64,000 nt of DNA from Sparassis latifolia (lineage: Eukaryota; Basidiomycota; Agaricomycetes; Polyporales; Sparassidaceae). Location of the stretch: positions 1,488,001-1,552,000 of the forward strand of contig CM031559.1 in the NCBI GenBank assembly GCA_018466975.1, read 5' to 3'. Below are positions 1-12,605 of the stretch, in pieces. The notes beneath the pieces were generated by a model. It did no database searches and was not told where the DNA came from. It saw only the letters and a list, made by a program, of their open reading frames with translations. The stretch's first letter is position 1, and each line of letters begins with the position of its first letter. The position numbers and the translations under genes are program-made.

Positions 1-1049
1 ACGTGTCATGTCGACTCTGCATGACTAGGTCTGCGTTCTGAGACTTCTGAGTCTTTCAAGTTGTTCTCACTCAAGGTCGACAAAACTCTATTACGCCTGT
101 TGGCAAGCATTATCCTGGGCTAAGAATTTTGCGTACTCCCGTTGAAGCCATACGACGCGAACAGCGTCACAACGTTTACACAGCTACGACGGGAAGCTGG
201 GGTACTAAGAGGTACTAAGTAATGCTGAACACAAACTGAATTTGGTGCCTTCCTAATAGCAGAGTCGAGGTACGTTGTCTGTTCTTTGTACCGTAATAAT
301 TTGGCCGAATTTACTTCCGATATTCTAGTGGTCGATGGACATCATCCGCGCCATCGTTAGCTTGACGCGAAGGCTGAGTCGATTGCCAACACTTGATATT
401 AATTATGCTGCGAACGATGAAACTTACCCGTGATTATCCTATGCTTAGTTGTTGCTTCATCACAAAGCGAAGAAGACGAATACATGTGGTCAATCTCTGT
501 CAAGTTCAGACGAAAACCGGTGTAACGTGTGGGTCTACAGTCTGGTCCAGCATTTTGGAGAACCTGTATTGAACTGACCGTCTTAAGGGATGTGCTTGTT
601 GTTGCAAACGGACACGTTTAAATTTTCGTCCTACACTTTGGAGAGATTTCTCAACGTGAATGCCATGCAGGTTGTAATGAATGGACCTCGCAGTCTGCCT
701 AGTGCGGTTGTCTGATGTTGACCTATTAAGATCCAGCGACGACATCCAACAATGATTGAAGGGCAATGTGGGGATGCCATTCAACCTCCCTCTTCCCTTC
801 TAAGTCATAACCACCCTTCACCTACACGAGTGTAGCATCAATGCGCTCTGGTGAGTTTCCAGTTGGCATGCTAACGAGGCATCTCCTTTTCATCGCATCG
901 TGGCCATCGGTTGAACGTCTGGATCACGAGACTGGCTGGCCATAGCCTCATTCATTTGCGTTCATTTGAACATTTGCCTCCACACCTTACCAACATACCA
1001 TCATCTTCCCTGGCTATTACATGCGCCTAGCATAATTCTCCAAGACACA
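1..1049. other. Upstream non-coding stretch
   Basis: No reading frame here has a recognisable domain, convincing splice signals or amino-acid composition typical of a protein. The last part (about 790-1049) is the likely promoter and 5' leader of the zinc-finger gene that starts at 1050. It holds no clear TATA box that I can defend. Confidence 0.5.
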
Positions 1050-1969
1050 ATGTCCCCCGATCCAGATAAGCATAGTGAAGACATGAAGTGCGTGCCTCTT
1101 CCATTTATCGGGTATCGACGTGCTCATGCCTTTACAGCTACTATTTCCAGAGCGCTGAACAGGACCGTCTGATGGCCGAATTCGACCAGGATCTGACGGA
1201 CGCTTGGCGTGAATCGGAAAGAATCGTTGAAACAGACTTCCACATCTATTCTGCGATGCAAGATGACATCCGGTTTTCTGAACTGGCCACGCAGGATGAT
1301 AAAAAGCCATTACAGCCAATCCAGCTTGATGCAGAAGCACAGCCCGCTACACCGCCTACCCCCACGGTTCACTGCTGGAACGATGGTCCTCCTCCTGAGG
1401 TAGAGTCTAGCTCGTCTGCCCGTGATGTCGCAGCTCTCTCGCCTCCGTCTACAAATGGGCCTGCATACGACGAGGTGAACTGGATACCATATCATAAACA
1501 CATGATGTTGAAGGACGATGACAACAACCCTCTGGTCATTCAGAGCCTGGTTACGAACAGATTATACAGGTGTTGCTTTGGCCAACCATGCACCCAACTA
1601 TTTCAGGGTACGGTGGAAGGTATACGTGACCACATTCGCCTATGTCACGCACCACATCATGGAGCTGTAGTCTCATGCACATGCGGGAAGAGCACCAACG
1701 CTAACTCGAACAGAGTGAATGCCTTCAGCCTCCACATCGCGTATGAGCATCTACAATCAATCCAGCACACGTGTTTGGTGGATTTGTGCCCATTCAAGTC
1801 GCAGGAGAGGTGTCATGAATCTGAAATGCATCTTCGGAGAATGCACGGAGCGACACGCGTTCAGAGCGAACGCTATAATCCACGTATTCAGATGGAGGTG
1901 AGTTCTGATCTTCGTATTTATGATCTGAAGGCTGAAGACGCCTGTAGCGCAAAATATGAAGCAAGATGA
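1050..1969 (+). CDS. Small C2H2-like zinc-finger protein (copy 1)
   Basis: Exon 1 (1050-1087) begins MSPDPDKHSEDM. A 50-nt intron (1088-1137, GTGCGT to TTACAG) joins it in frame to exon 2, giving NYYFQSAEQDRLMAEFD near the N-terminus. The C-terminal half carries three Cys/His clusters: CCFGQPC with H-x4-H, a CTCG cluster ending HIAYEH, and CLVDLC ending HLRRMH. These resemble degenerate C2H2 fingers, so nucleic-acid binding is a reasonable inference, not a demonstration. The middle is acidic and Pro/Ser-rich and probably disordered. A GTGAGT donor at 1898 could start another intron, so the C-terminus after residue 270 or so is uncertain. A related gene lies at 38650-39982 and shares the SAEQD...MAEFD motif and the same intron acceptor. 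I do not recognise an orthologue with a known job. Confidence 0.6.
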
Positions 1970-2391
1970 CTGGATGCCCTCTGACGTGCTCCTCCAATCG
2001 CGCCCACGATGCCATATGGATTTTATGCGCCCCTTTTCCTGTCCGTATCTCCCAGAATTCTGAACTCTCAAATCGGCCCCGTCACTGACCATACAGTGTC
2101 GTTCTGCAATTGCTTCTGCTTTAATCCTATTGTCCCATGCCGTCTACTGTACTGCTGTGCTGTTGTAGACGATATATATTTTGTCGGGCTGGTCTTTCAC
2201 TTGAATATTCAACATACAATTAGGTGTAGCGGCGAGGATCGGTGGAAGAACAAGTAACTAAACGGAGAGTTCAGAGCACACGGCAGCAGACCTCGCTCGC
2301 CGCGTCGATATCGATAGTCATGACTTACAAGGCGCCGTCGCAGCAGGAGGGCAGGAGATTTGAGCGACCTTTACAAGTACTCATTGAAGCC
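1970..2391. other. Intergenic stretch downstream of zinc-finger gene
   Basis: I see no supportable gene. It contains the 3' flank of the zinc-finger gene and ends at the left arm of the palindrome. Confidence 0.5.
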
Positions 2392-2739
2392 CAGGCTCCT
2401 AAAACCAGCCGTCGCTATAGCGTTCTCGCTCCTTTATCATATGTTTTAAGAGATCATGTGATATATATATTTTATGAGACTTACCCGCTTGAGCGAGAAA
2501 ATAGCCGAACAAGAGGAGGAGAACACTATAGGACGGCTAGCCTATAATGTCAACCGAGGTTTCGCCGTACAGTGAGAAGCGCCGGATAAGCGCCCACCCC
2601 CCCGGTGTTCTCCTCCTCTTGTTCGGCTATTTTCTCGCTCAATCGGGTAAGTCTCATAAAATATATATATCACATGATCTCTCAAAACATATGATAAAGG
2701 AGCGAGAACACTATAGCGACGGCTGGTTTTAGGAGCCTG
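2392..2739. repeat. 348-bp palindrome (foldback/MITE-like)
   Basis: Two 134-bp arms (2392-2525 and 2606-2739) are near-perfect reverse complements with only about three mismatches, separated by 80 bp. The outer ends read CAGGCTCCTAAAACCAGCCG and its complement. Because the arms match, the same peptide (for example RRYSVLAPLSYVLRDH) is read from both strands; this is a by-product and not a gene. The arms contain a run of TATATATAT. I could not find a convincing target-site duplication, so either the insertion is old or this is a head-to-head pair of one repeat. A foldback MITE is the best label. Confidence 0.8.
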
Positions 2740-3261
2740 TGAACGGCCCAATCACTACGTTTAAGGGCTTTAGAGTCGAAGTCTGACGAGGTGAGAGAAA
2801 GCGCCCTAGCCATGCATCATCGGAAGTAGCCGCATTGTCTAAGTAGTGTGTATCTACATCGATCTGTCTGTCTACGTCTATCTCCATATTCTCATGTAGC
2901 CCAAGTTAAATTTCCCCATGTTCTCCAACATCTGGCTATCTACGGCCTCCAGAAGTCTATGCAGGTAGTTCAACTGTTGTTATCCCAAAGAAATAGACCT
3001 AGTTCAATCATCACGGTTCCACCAAATTCTCGCACCGAGTGTCATCTTTGACACTTAGACTTACTCTAAGTTTTCTGAGTCCCGCTGTACCTACGATTCA
3101 CATGCGCGTCTAACGAACGCTGACGCGGCCCTGATTCACACCACGATTAATCTTCAAGAGGCCGCTCGGGGCTTCAGTGTGCGTCCATATTGTCACACAA
3201 ACGCAGACAACAGATACTTGGAGGGAAACCATGAGCCAGGTATGTCTTTTTAATATAAAGT
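2740..3261. other. Non-coding flank of the transposase
   Basis: No gene is visible. The stretch could include the left terminal region of the Plavaka-like element. A short inverted motif (AGTGTCA near 3038 and TGACACT near 3050) is present, but I could not pair it with a right end. Confidence 0.4.
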
Positions 3262-6200
3262 ATGACCCACTTTGCTGAAATGTCTCAGCAGAATTTCGCC
3301 GTTGGGCAGGGCAGTCGCCTGGTTCTATGCATCTGCGATAAATGCAAAGCAACTGACACACGCGGAGAAGGGATTGAGATGACAATAGCTGAGAGAAGGA
3401 TCCATCTAAGCAGACAGCAGCTGTCACGCTCTGCACTCACCCACCGTGGTCGAGGCATGCAGAAGGCCATTCTTCGGGGTGCCAATCATCCCCGAGTAGC
3501 AGTTTTAGGCACCCTTCGGGGTCGAGGACATGCAGCACCAGCAGGGCCTCTGCGTGGAGGTGCAGCGATCTCTGCGCGAGGCGGACGAGTGTCAGTTGGA
3601 GCATCATGGTAAGCATACCGTGCGTCGTGAGATTCAAAACTCATTCAGAACATGCACAGTGTACCGAGAGGACTTCAAGCTGCCACAAGTTCCAACCGTG
3701 TCGACGTGCTGGCCATGCATACATCACCTATCATAGGTTCTGATGCAGTAATGTCCATCGAAGACGAGCCAGCAGTACCACCAAGTGATCTGATGGATAT
3801 TGACTGGGTACCGCCAAGCAGCGCCAGTATCACAGTTGACGATTCATCAGTTGGACCGGCGCGTGCACAGACACCAATGGAGATTTTGAATGATGCCGAC
3901 ACTGACGATGACATGTATGCAGACCCAGCACCACGGGCGCATGATGTGATTTCTCCCCCATTCGCCAATCATCTTAACTCCCCTCCATCAGGGCGTGCCA
4001 TTGATACTTCCGCCCTTCGGTCTTCCCTACAACACACAGCTCTACCACCTGCTAATTTAATGGCCTCACACATCCCCCCTGCGGCATCATTCGACTCATC
4101 ACAGGCTCAACGAGGGCCTACATTCCCAGACACCTCATTTCCATTGCCTCCCCTTCCACATGTCATAGCCACTGAGTCCATTCCCGTGAGACCCTCTATG
4201 GCAGCAATGACAGATGTTTCGAGGAAGACCCGAGAGCCATCGAGGTGCAAGAAGTGTCAGCGAGTGAAGGAACGTGCCGCCAACCTGGAGGATATTGTCC
4301 CCACCCACGATAATCCTGACACAGGAGATGAATCTTCTCGTACTCAACATGCAGCAGAGATGGACCTCGAAGAGTATGGAACCTTTCTCGAAGACAACGA
4401 GCACAGTGGGATACGAAATCCAGCTCCACACCAGCGAGCATCTCCTATTCATTCTGGTGAACCCTCTTCAGATGAAACCGCTACGATCGATCCACCTGCA
4501 GACCTCCCACCTCCGTTGACCGACATTTACAATGACAGCCACCCAATCTGGTTTGTTCGCATCGTGATCACGCTTGTCATGCTGCTACATACAAAGCATC
4601 ACATCTTGTTCCGTGCATGCGCACTGATACTGACAATTCTTAATGCTATTTTTCTTGTTCTAGGGGTCATCCCCGCCGACGCTCCTATGCCGATAACACT
4701 GCACACTATACTCCATCGACTCGACCTCCGCGATCGGTTCATCGTCCATCCCATATGTCCCTCCTGTCATCGAATCTTTGAGACTGATGTCAAGACGGAC
4801 ATAACGTGCCCATCATGCAATTCATCTGTTTTCGAGCCTGCGATGCACTCTGTATGGGAGCATATCTCTGGCGAGAGCAAAGCCCCACAACGTCCAAAGG
4901 CTTCAGCACCAATCCATCTTCCATCTGATGCACTCGCAGATATGCTTTCTCGGTAACCAGATATTGAAGAAGCATGTGATGAGTGGAAGACTCATGAGCA
5001 TGAGCCGGGCACATACAGGACAATGTCTGATGGCAATGTTTGGCGCAGCGTCAAGGGACATGACGGTAAACTGTTTTTTGATGCCGCCAACACATCGGAT
5101 GAACTACGAATCGGTCTCACGATACAAATGGATGGGTATGATCTTCTCATTCTCATTTAACATGATGATCAAGCTAATATGTTGAGTCGCAGCTTCAGTC
5201 GCAAGACTAGTGTATATGGGCCATCACATTCATCTACGGTCGCATCTGCAGCTATTGCAAACTTACCGGAGGCACTGCGGTGAGATCCATGACACTCTCA
5301 GCGAGTTGTACACTAACACATCTGATACAGATACCGTACAAACAACATAATTGTGTCATACCTGGCACCTGGCCCGACTGAGCCTACCGCTGAAGAGATT
5401 CAGCATTATAACATGCTTGTTGTGAACGATCTGATCAATCTCTATGACAACGGTATAGTCTACTATTCCCCGAAGTTCCCACAAGGCAAGTGCAACTCGT
5501 TTAAGCTGGTTCAAGTCTTGCTGATTAAATGCTGACAGGTCGCCATGTTCGTGTTTTCTTGCTCGCAATCATTTGCGACCACCCAGCTATGTGCAAGATG
5601 GGCAGTTTCGCAGAGAAGAACCATAAGGTTGCACCATGCCCGAAGTGCAAGGTGCCCCTAAGTGAACTGTTTTCAGAAAAGTCGCTGAAGAATGGTGCAT
5701 AGAGCAGTCATGTGGATCACGAGTATGATCTGATTCTAATACTTTTGCAGAATTTGAAGCTCGAACTGGTGATGAACACCGAAAGAATTGTTTTCACTGG
5801 CAGGATCTCAAGACCGACGAAGAGCGTCAGGAATTCTTCAACACCGTTGGGGCATGGTGGACGGAATTTGCATGTCTACCATATTTTGATCTTGTGCGGT
5901 ACTGTGTCATTGATCCGATGCATAATATCTGTCTCGGTGTGTACATTCCATTCGTTATGCTGCTAAGGTATAACTAATGTTCTTCTTAGGTATTCTTAAG
6001 ACACAGTGGTACGCAGTATGGATTCAAGGTGCTGCAATCTGAAGCTCAACTCAGAAAACACCACGAGAGCTTGATGTAATCCACCGCTTTCTCGAAATGG
6101 TATGAAAGTCCCCAGTTCAATTGTGATTCGCTGTACTAATGAAGACAATGCCAATAGTTTGAATCCCCCTCTTGGGCTGCTCAACTCCCGGCTCGTGTTG

Positions 6201-7908
6201 GTGAGCCCGCGGGTGGGAGCTTGACAGCTGACGAGTACAAATCTGCAGTTACTGCTCCTCTCGCTATCATCGTGAGTGTCACTCTCTTCACGTTTCACAC
6301 AGCATGGCGCATTGCTTACATGGCATCTGCACAGATCCCTATTGTTTGGGAGACATGTATGGAAGACTCGCAAGACCAGTATACCCGAGCTGAGAAACGA
6401 TATACAACTGCTTTTGCAAAGTACGAGAAAGAATTGGTTGCATGGAGAAATAGGCCAGGTAAAATTGCTGAGACTCCTGACGTGAAATCCGGTGATGCAA
6501 AGACTGGTGGACCTTTGAGCTCAAACAAGGTTAGCAAGAAGACAGCGAAGCAGAAAGACGACAAGCCAAACCCGCCAAAGAAGCCAGCTAGATGTATGCA
6601 AAAAGAGGAACCTGTTAATTTTCTTCGTCTTGCTATAGCAGTCAAGATTTTTCTTGGACGATCTATCACTGACGATATGGTTGTTCGTGCTTTAGAGCTT
6701 CTACAAGAGTATCTGCTTGAGTATCGAAAGGTGTGTCCCGACATACTCCTATCACCACGATGATCTTAATACTCACCTGAATTGTCTGCAGCTGTATGGC
6801 GAAGATGCCCTAAAACCAAACTTCCACTGGGTTGTACACTTGCCAGATCAGGTCCATGATTACGGGCCAGTGTATAACTTTTGGGCCTTTCTCTCTGAGC
6901 GTCTGAACAAGATACTGAAGAGTTTCAAGAGCAACACATGGGTCGGAGGACAACTTGAGATATCAATGTTAGGCGAGTTCGAACGCGGGACCCATCTCGA
7001 TGCCATGGTGAGGTTGCACTACATGTTTGTTCAAATGCTGAAATGCGACCTGTAGATAAATGAGGTTGTCTCTCCTGCATCGGATGCAGGAGAAATAGTA
7101 AAGGACATGCTAATGTGCATGCGCGGAGATAAAGAACACCTTCTTACAGAGCCCGAGGAGTCTCTACAGGACGATGGTGTGTGTTGTTTAGTAGTGTCTC
7201 TGTTGGAGTATGCTTATCTAGTGGGTCGACTAACCCAGAACTATGCCGCTTGCAAATTCAACCTGGCCCAATCACATCAGGATCACCTTGGTTGAGCGAC
7301 AGCGCTCGACTCGGCTTGTTCAAATACTACAATACGAATGAACTTCGGGTTCATTACTCGACTGACCGTGATGCAGTTTCAGGTACCTATGTATTGCAGG
7401 AGACTGCCCAGTACTATGACTGGGCTCTTCTCGATGGTCGTCGAATTACTGCAACATCGCGGACTCAACAGGCTGTGGCACGCTCTTCAATTGTCAAGGT
7501 ACTTCATGACGGCAAGTCTTATGCCGGTGAAGTTGTGTGCATATTTCATCACACACAGCGAGGCATCGCCAAAGAGCGACTCTTTGCAGAGTTTCGCTGG
7601 ATGAAGCCACTGGATCTGAGTCCTGTTGAGGATGATCCCTGGAGTGACTTGTATATGATTCTCAGGAATGACGCTGTACCATGCTAACTTAAGTCTACAG
7701 CCCGGAGCTTGAGGTCGAGACGTGGGTACTTGGAGAATATGCACTGCCAAGAAATGACAGTTTCCCTCCACCCATCTTGCCCTTCCGTTCAATCCAATGT
7801 CAGTTGGCTCGTGGGATTGTCTCCACGACTGTTCCGAAGATGTGGATCACAACCACAATGGATCGTGCAAGTCATTTCTCCTTTTCGATACTATTGTTGC
7901 ATTTATGA
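3262..7908 (+). pseudogene. Plavaka-group (CMC superfamily) transposase, decayed
   Basis: The order of segments matches basidiomycete Plavaka transposases. It starts with an N-terminal Cys motif (CICDKC, about 3330), followed by an acidic spacer and CPSCHRIF...CPSC (about 4760-4820). Next come SYLAPGPTEP, ICDHPAMCKMGSFA and the hallmark DPMHNICLG (about 5910-5936), then GEPAGGSLTADE, then HWVVHLPDQVHDYGPVYNFW with the LSERLNKILKS segment (about 6826-6930). It ends with FPELEVETW and QLARGIV (7645-7830). Introns of about 50 nt restore the frame at 5136-5192, 5280-5330, 5486-5538, 5695-5750, 6276-6332 and 7651-7700. Two in-frame stops break the protein: TAA at 4954 (MLSR-stop-PDIEEAC) and TGA at 6040 (GAAI-stop-SSTQKTP). 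Both sit where CAA or CGA would keep the frame. The element would excise and paste DNA in the nucleus, but this copy cannot make a full protein. The terminal repeats were not found. Confidence 0.8.
5486..5538 (+). other. GC-AG intron inside the transposase
   Basis: The frame SPKFPQ-G-RHVRVFLLAI is restored only if the intron begins GCAAGT at 5486 and ends CTGACAG at 5538. A GC donor is a rare but real splice class; here it may equally be a T-to-C change in a decaying transposon. Confidence 0.6.
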
Positions 7909-7995
7909 TTACTTCTGCAGCATGCAAGTGGGTTTGCATCATAAGTACTACACGAGAGCTGTGCTATATGTCTACAACATATTGGAGACCATCGG

Positions 7996-8065
7996 GGTAT
8001 CAAGAAATCCAGGGTGTCATCAACCGTCAGGGTATCAAGAAAAGGGTGTCATCAGCCAGAGTTCA
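7996..8065. repeat. Two-copy 35-bp tandem repeat
   Basis: The motif GGTATCAAGAAA followed by AGGGTGTCATCA occurs at 7996 and again at 8031. It lies between the 3' end of the transposase and the 3' end of the convergent minus-strand gene. Confidence 0.7.
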
Positions 8066-8102
8066 TGTTTCACATTCCCGTCACACCTGTACGTGCTGTC
8101 CA

Positions 8103-9282
8103 TCAAACCATCTCCACCTCTTCATTTTCCTCATCGACCAGTTCACCATCATCAACACCTTTATCTCTGCCATTGCCATCACTGTCGTCTATCTCATTGT
8201 TGGTTGCACAATCACCGACAGCGCTCCCAAAGCCATGTAGATCACCATGCGTGTACCAGTCTGTGAGGACATCTGCAAACTTCTCATTGTTCTTGTTCCT
8301 CTCCCACCACGTGTGATTGATGCCAAAATCGAATGGGGCTACCAGCGGTGGTACGTCAGAAGTGCGCCCCGTGTTTCGCACTGATATGATGATGACACGT
8401 TCCTTCAGTTTAGCAGGCTTATCCTGCCATGCCATGACATCAAGCTCCTTGAGGACGTTAGACAGCTGGTAACAATTAACTATATTCTCAAGACTCTGTT
8501 TGAATGATACATACCTCATCAGATCGCCACCCAGGGCGAACGACTTTGCAGAACTTAAGCTTCTCAAGCTCAGACACGCCCATCCGGTCACCATCCATAT
8601 TCTGCTTCTTCGCCATCTCCCTCTTCCACTCGATCTTTGACAGTGTGGACTCATCATCTGAGTCTGGACCCGATGCCTCATCGGACATGTGGGCCTCATG
8701 ACACAGGTCAGTCGGATCTATGCCATACTTCTCTTTGTATGTGTGCACAGCGGTAAGGCGGCTCTTTGCCTTCTGTGAGAGTTTGACTGACTTTCAGTGT
8801 TCAGATTGACGTTTAAAGCTATGGGACCTGACCTCTTCACGGCGATGCTTATGACGGTTTGTCCTCTGATTCCTCTCATGTGTCTTCTTCTTATTGGCAT
8901 CTACTTGAGTTTGATAGATTGTCTTGAAGCTGCGGAAACTGGTCTTAGCAAGCTCGACTAGCGTATCATGATTCCACTTGTACTTGCGGCATTGTTTCAA
9001 GACTTTGAGAGCATTGTCGGAGTTCTGCAAGCATATCAAAGGTAAGTTTTGCGTGTTGTAGATGCCAACACTTATACCACTCACAGTAACATCATTCTTG
9101 ACCAGCGTTGCAACATGCTCGAGAAGTTCTTTATTCTCGGGATATCGTACGTCTTTTGTGAAATTTGGAGTCCAGTAATGCTCATTTGTTGTGGAGTTGA
9201 ATCGTTCAGTGTCGGTTGGTCCTGGCCAATTCTGGCCCGTCTGAATGCCACATATGCCACGAAACTTCACCGTCACTCGGTT
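8103..9282 (-). CDS. Unknown TE-associated protein, 3' exons (2 to 4)
   Basis: Three exons give a clean frame on the minus strand: 9282-8841, 8786-8515 and 8465-8103, with introns of 54 and 49 nt (GTGAAG/TCAG and GTATGT/CCAG). The total of 1077 nt is a multiple of three. Recognisable segments are WPGPTDTERFNSTTNEHYWT, the basic stretch KKKTHERNQRTNRHKHR, EKYGIDPTDLCHEAHMSDE, RPGWRSDE and PFDFGINHTWWERN, with a very acidic C-terminus. Such proteins are, to my memory, repeated in agaricomycete genomes, often beside DNA transposons, and have no known function. No ATG opens this piece. The first base sits just after a splice acceptor (CACTAG, 9283-9288), so a 5' exon is missing locally. The exon at 36173-36661 fits it in phase (see that entry). 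The gene is convergent with the Plavaka transposase. Confidence 0.6.
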
Positions 9283-9768
9283 CTAGTGCATGGTGAGTAG
9301 AGTCCTTATGCTAATGGGGAAAACTCAAAAGTAGACATAAATGAACTTGAGCCTGATCTATATACTTTCTTACATAGTAAATTGAGTTTAAGTAGTAAAG
9401 ATTTTATGAGCTTTCCTTGGTTGTTATGCTTTTCTTCACCTTAGTTCTTAGAATTCAATGTTTTCTACTTCTTATCTAAGTTGTTAAGCTCATAAAATAA
9501 TTTTATTCAGCTAAACTCACTATAAATTTGTATTGAGCCTAGCACAATATAAACTTATAGTGAGCCCAGCTTTATATATACATATATTAGTGACATTATT
9601 TAGTTTAGTTGTTCAAATTTAATGTTTATTACTTCTTATATAAGTTGCTAAGCTTATAAATTAATTTTATTATCTTAAACTCACTATAACTTTATATTGA
9701 GCCTAGCACTATATAAACTGATAGTACATGACTCCTCACATTATTGTGGTGTAGATAAGTACTATTTG
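9283..9768. repeat. AT-rich degenerate repeat DNA
   Basis: This is low-complexity AT-rich sequence with internally repeated motifs such as AAACTCACTATAA, TTGAGCCTAGCAC and AATATAAACTTATAGTGAG. The last motif recurs near 35520-35545, right of the second relic copy. No gene is present. Confidence 0.6.
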
Positions 9769-12231
9769 TGCAGAGCTTTTGGGAATGTCACACTCTCTTA
9801 TATTAAATGTCAATAAACAAGTTTTGCATAATGAAGGTTGCTAGTTCTTTTCACCTCCTGCCAGGCCCTGATAAATAGGACATATCAGTAGCCTTGAATT
9901 TGATCAGGCTTCTGCCCGAAGATGAAGGGTATGATTATATTCTCTTTATCACTGATCACATTCACTCTGATGTGTGCATTCTGTCAAATTGCACGAACAT
10001 TACTGCCTCAGGGCTCTTTGTATTATTCTTTAATCAGTGAGACTATGTCAATGGCATGTTATTCAACATCATCTCTGATTATGACAAATTGTTCACTTCC
10101 TGCATCTGGACCAAGGTGCATAAGCTCACTGGGTAAAAACTGAAGCTATCTACTTATCATTATCATATCAACAGTCTTAGTGAATATACAAACAAAACTG
10201 TTAATCAGGCTTTACGCTATCATATCCATTGAACCCAGTGTGACTGGGTTCTGTGTGCTATTTTACAAACACTTTGACATAATGAATTTGCTTAACAGAT
10301 TTACTGATTTCTCTAATTTCTAACTTAAGACTTGAGTGATCTCCTGCCTCATTATCCTGTCATATCAAATGCACTCTCTGACATCTTTTCAGAATCACTT
10401 GTGCACCTTGCTATCAACATAATGGTATCCATTGAGCTTGACATGGGTGAGGCATGAGATAATATGATGCAGGGCAAAATATGTTAGGTGCGCTTCACCA
10501 ATGTCACATGTGGGCCCAATAATATTTTTACAGTGAGCAACAAGATTTGACTCTTTATCTTTCATCACTAAACTACCTTCAAAAAGAAGAGATTCTATCA
10601 GGCAGCAAAGTTCTCACAGTGAGACAGTCCCTTCACAGTGAGACAGTCCCTTCACAGTGAGACAGTCCCTTCACAGTGACAGTCCCTACATGCAGTCCTG
10701 AAACTTCAAACTGTACTCTGCTGCTTCCTAACAGTCTCCACACTTTCTTCACCTTCCACGCATCTGAACTGAAGTGACATAAATATAATGATCCCCTCTT
10801 ATTCTCCAGCAGCAAACTTAAACATCCAGGCCCTGTACTCTCTGCAGAAGATTTGAAAGAATGCACAGTCAACAAGATCCTCGACTCCTACTTGGCTGTA
10901 AATGGCAATTCCTTATTAGATGAGCTGAGTATGACTCCAAAGACAATTATTGGCTACTATGTCATGACTGCAAAGACTGCACAGCATTGGATGTTTAGTT
11001 GACTTAGAGTGGTAATGGTCTCACTCAATAGCTTTTTCTCACAGGGTTTTGATGCACCAATTTGCAGGCTGTTCCTTGGTGCTACAAAGTACTTTCTCTT
11101 ACTTTCCTTTTATCTTATTCCTTGCTCACATTCATTCTCTTTACCTCACCCCATGCTCCTTCTTTAATTACACAGAGGATGTAAGGATGTAAGCCTGCTG
11201 CTTATGACACATGGTTACTCATCATATTGTACCTTATTTGTACTACATTGAAGCCACATTAACTTTATCCTGTGGATCTTTCATCATTATCTGCTCTCAC
11301 TCTCTTATTATTTCTTATACCTAAATCTAGCCATCTCCTTCTACCTTGCTTATTTAATACATGCTCATCTAGTTCAGTTTAGTGTGATCCTCATCTCTGA
11401 GTTTTCACTGTCTGGTCACAACTCTAGGCAGTGTTTCAATTTGTCAGCTAATCTAACTCTAATTAAATAAAAATTAATGAGATATCACACTGTCTTTAGA
11501 AGTTGTACAACCACTATTAATAAGTTTTGTCACTGCTTTCTTTTCAGACAGATGTACTAAAGGTGGATAGAGTTCAAAATATGTGATCATATTACAAAAT
11601 ACACAACATTTAGAATCTTTCATGTGATGTCTAGTTGGACACAGTATGAATATTTGCTAAACTTGAGAAGATTTAAGTATCTCAAAAATTAGTAAATTAC
11701 TGTAGTTTAGCCCAGCTCAACAGAAATAACTATTAGCCTTGTGAATAGTGCAGATGCTAATAAATTTATACAAAGTATATTCAGAGCTAATTCCTCTTGA
11801 GTGCATAACTATGATTTTTAATTAACTACAATTTCTTCAGCATTCATGCTAAGATCATATCCAGTTACTTCATTTTTAAGATTAATTTACTTTAGCTTAT
11901 TACTGATGCCATAAGTAGCTCATGTCAGAATTATTATTACAAGAGTGAAGTAATCTTATTTTATTTTCTGGTCTGTAGCAGCTTAATTTTTTCAAAAGTA
12001 TGAGTCTTATACATACTATTTAAATTAATGTTCCCTTCTTATTTTCAGCACTCTGTGACAACTGTCTCATATTTTATTGTAATAAAATTCAAATAATAAT
12101 CAAAGCTTTAGTACCCTGCTAATACTATACTATTTTGACCAACTGTTTACACACTGTGACATGTGACCCTCAGTTTGGCCAGTTCAACAGCTCAGAGATT
12201 ACTAAGACTGGGAACAAATGTCTCTTACTAT
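9769..12231 (+). pseudogene. Decayed Ty3/gypsy integrase-chromodomain relic, copy A
   Basis: Reading through stops and shifts, about 9900-11000 still spells a gypsy integrase. DYILFITDHIHSD and ITASGLFVLFF are followed by LFNIISDYDKLF and CIWTKVHKLTG, then KLKLSTYHYHINSLSEYTNK. After a long decayed stretch comes FTFHASELK...NDPLLFSSSKLKHPGPVL, then DLKECTVNKILDS and NYWLLCHDCKDCTALD, which look like the GPY/chromodomain end of the protein. Many codons have become AT-rich and several stops interrupt it. About 11000-12231 is AT-rich non-coding sequence. The whole unit is nearly identical to 32650-35132. The copy stops exactly at the assembly gap. Confidence 0.7.
10613..10686. repeat. 19-bp minisatellite in relic copy A
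   Basis: The unit TTCACAGTGAGACAGTCCC is repeated about three times, followed by a copy with a 2-nt deletion. The matching array in copy B has one more unit. Confidence 0.85.
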
Positions 12232-12331
12232 NNNNNNNNNNNNNNNNNNNNNNNNNNNNNNNNNNNNNNNNNNNNNNNNNNNNNNNNNNNNNNNNNNNNN
12301 NNNNNNNNNNNNNNNNNNNNNNNNNNNNNNN
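12232..12331. other. Assembly gap (100 N)
   Basis: Exactly 100 N bases, the usual placeholder for a scaffold gap of unknown size. The relic copy A ends at its left edge and an unrelated gypsy fragment begins at its right edge. Confidence 1.
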
Positions 12332-12605
12332 AGCCGGGTGATATAGTGCTGGTTCGAAATTCCCAAATTAATATGGAGCTCAACTGTAAGACAAAGCCAC
12401 ATTACTTGGGACCCATGGTAGTTGTTCGATGAACCGATGGCGGATTATACATCCTCACGGAACCAGGCGGTGCAATGTCTCAGCTATAGTTTGCAGCTTT
12501 CGCGTCATTCCTTACAAGTACTGAACTCGTGCCGATCTCCACTTCACCCCGTTGTCCGATGCAGATGAGATGGACAGTGCTGCAGGATCAGATGATGAGG
12601 CTTGA
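12332..12605 (+). pseudogene. 3' end of a Ty3/gypsy pol fragment
   Basis: The translation reads GDIVLVRNSQINMELN, then KTKPHYLGPMVVVR, then a TGA stop, TDGGLYILTEPGG, a second stop (TAG) and FAAFRVIPY. This matches the post-integrase C-terminus of basidiomycete gypsy polyproteins (GDLVLVRN...KPRYLGPM type). It is a different family from the complete element at 16189-30830. The 5' part is lost in the gap. The TGA follows CGA in a context where CGA is expected, a C-to-T type change. Confidence 0.75.

Noticed and set aside
506..784. 92-codon minus-strand frame near the left edge
   Set aside because: No motif, no splice support and a composition typical of random translation.
2242..2751. Two similar peptides on opposite strands considered as a gene pair
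   Set aside because: They are the two arms of one palindrome read in both directions.
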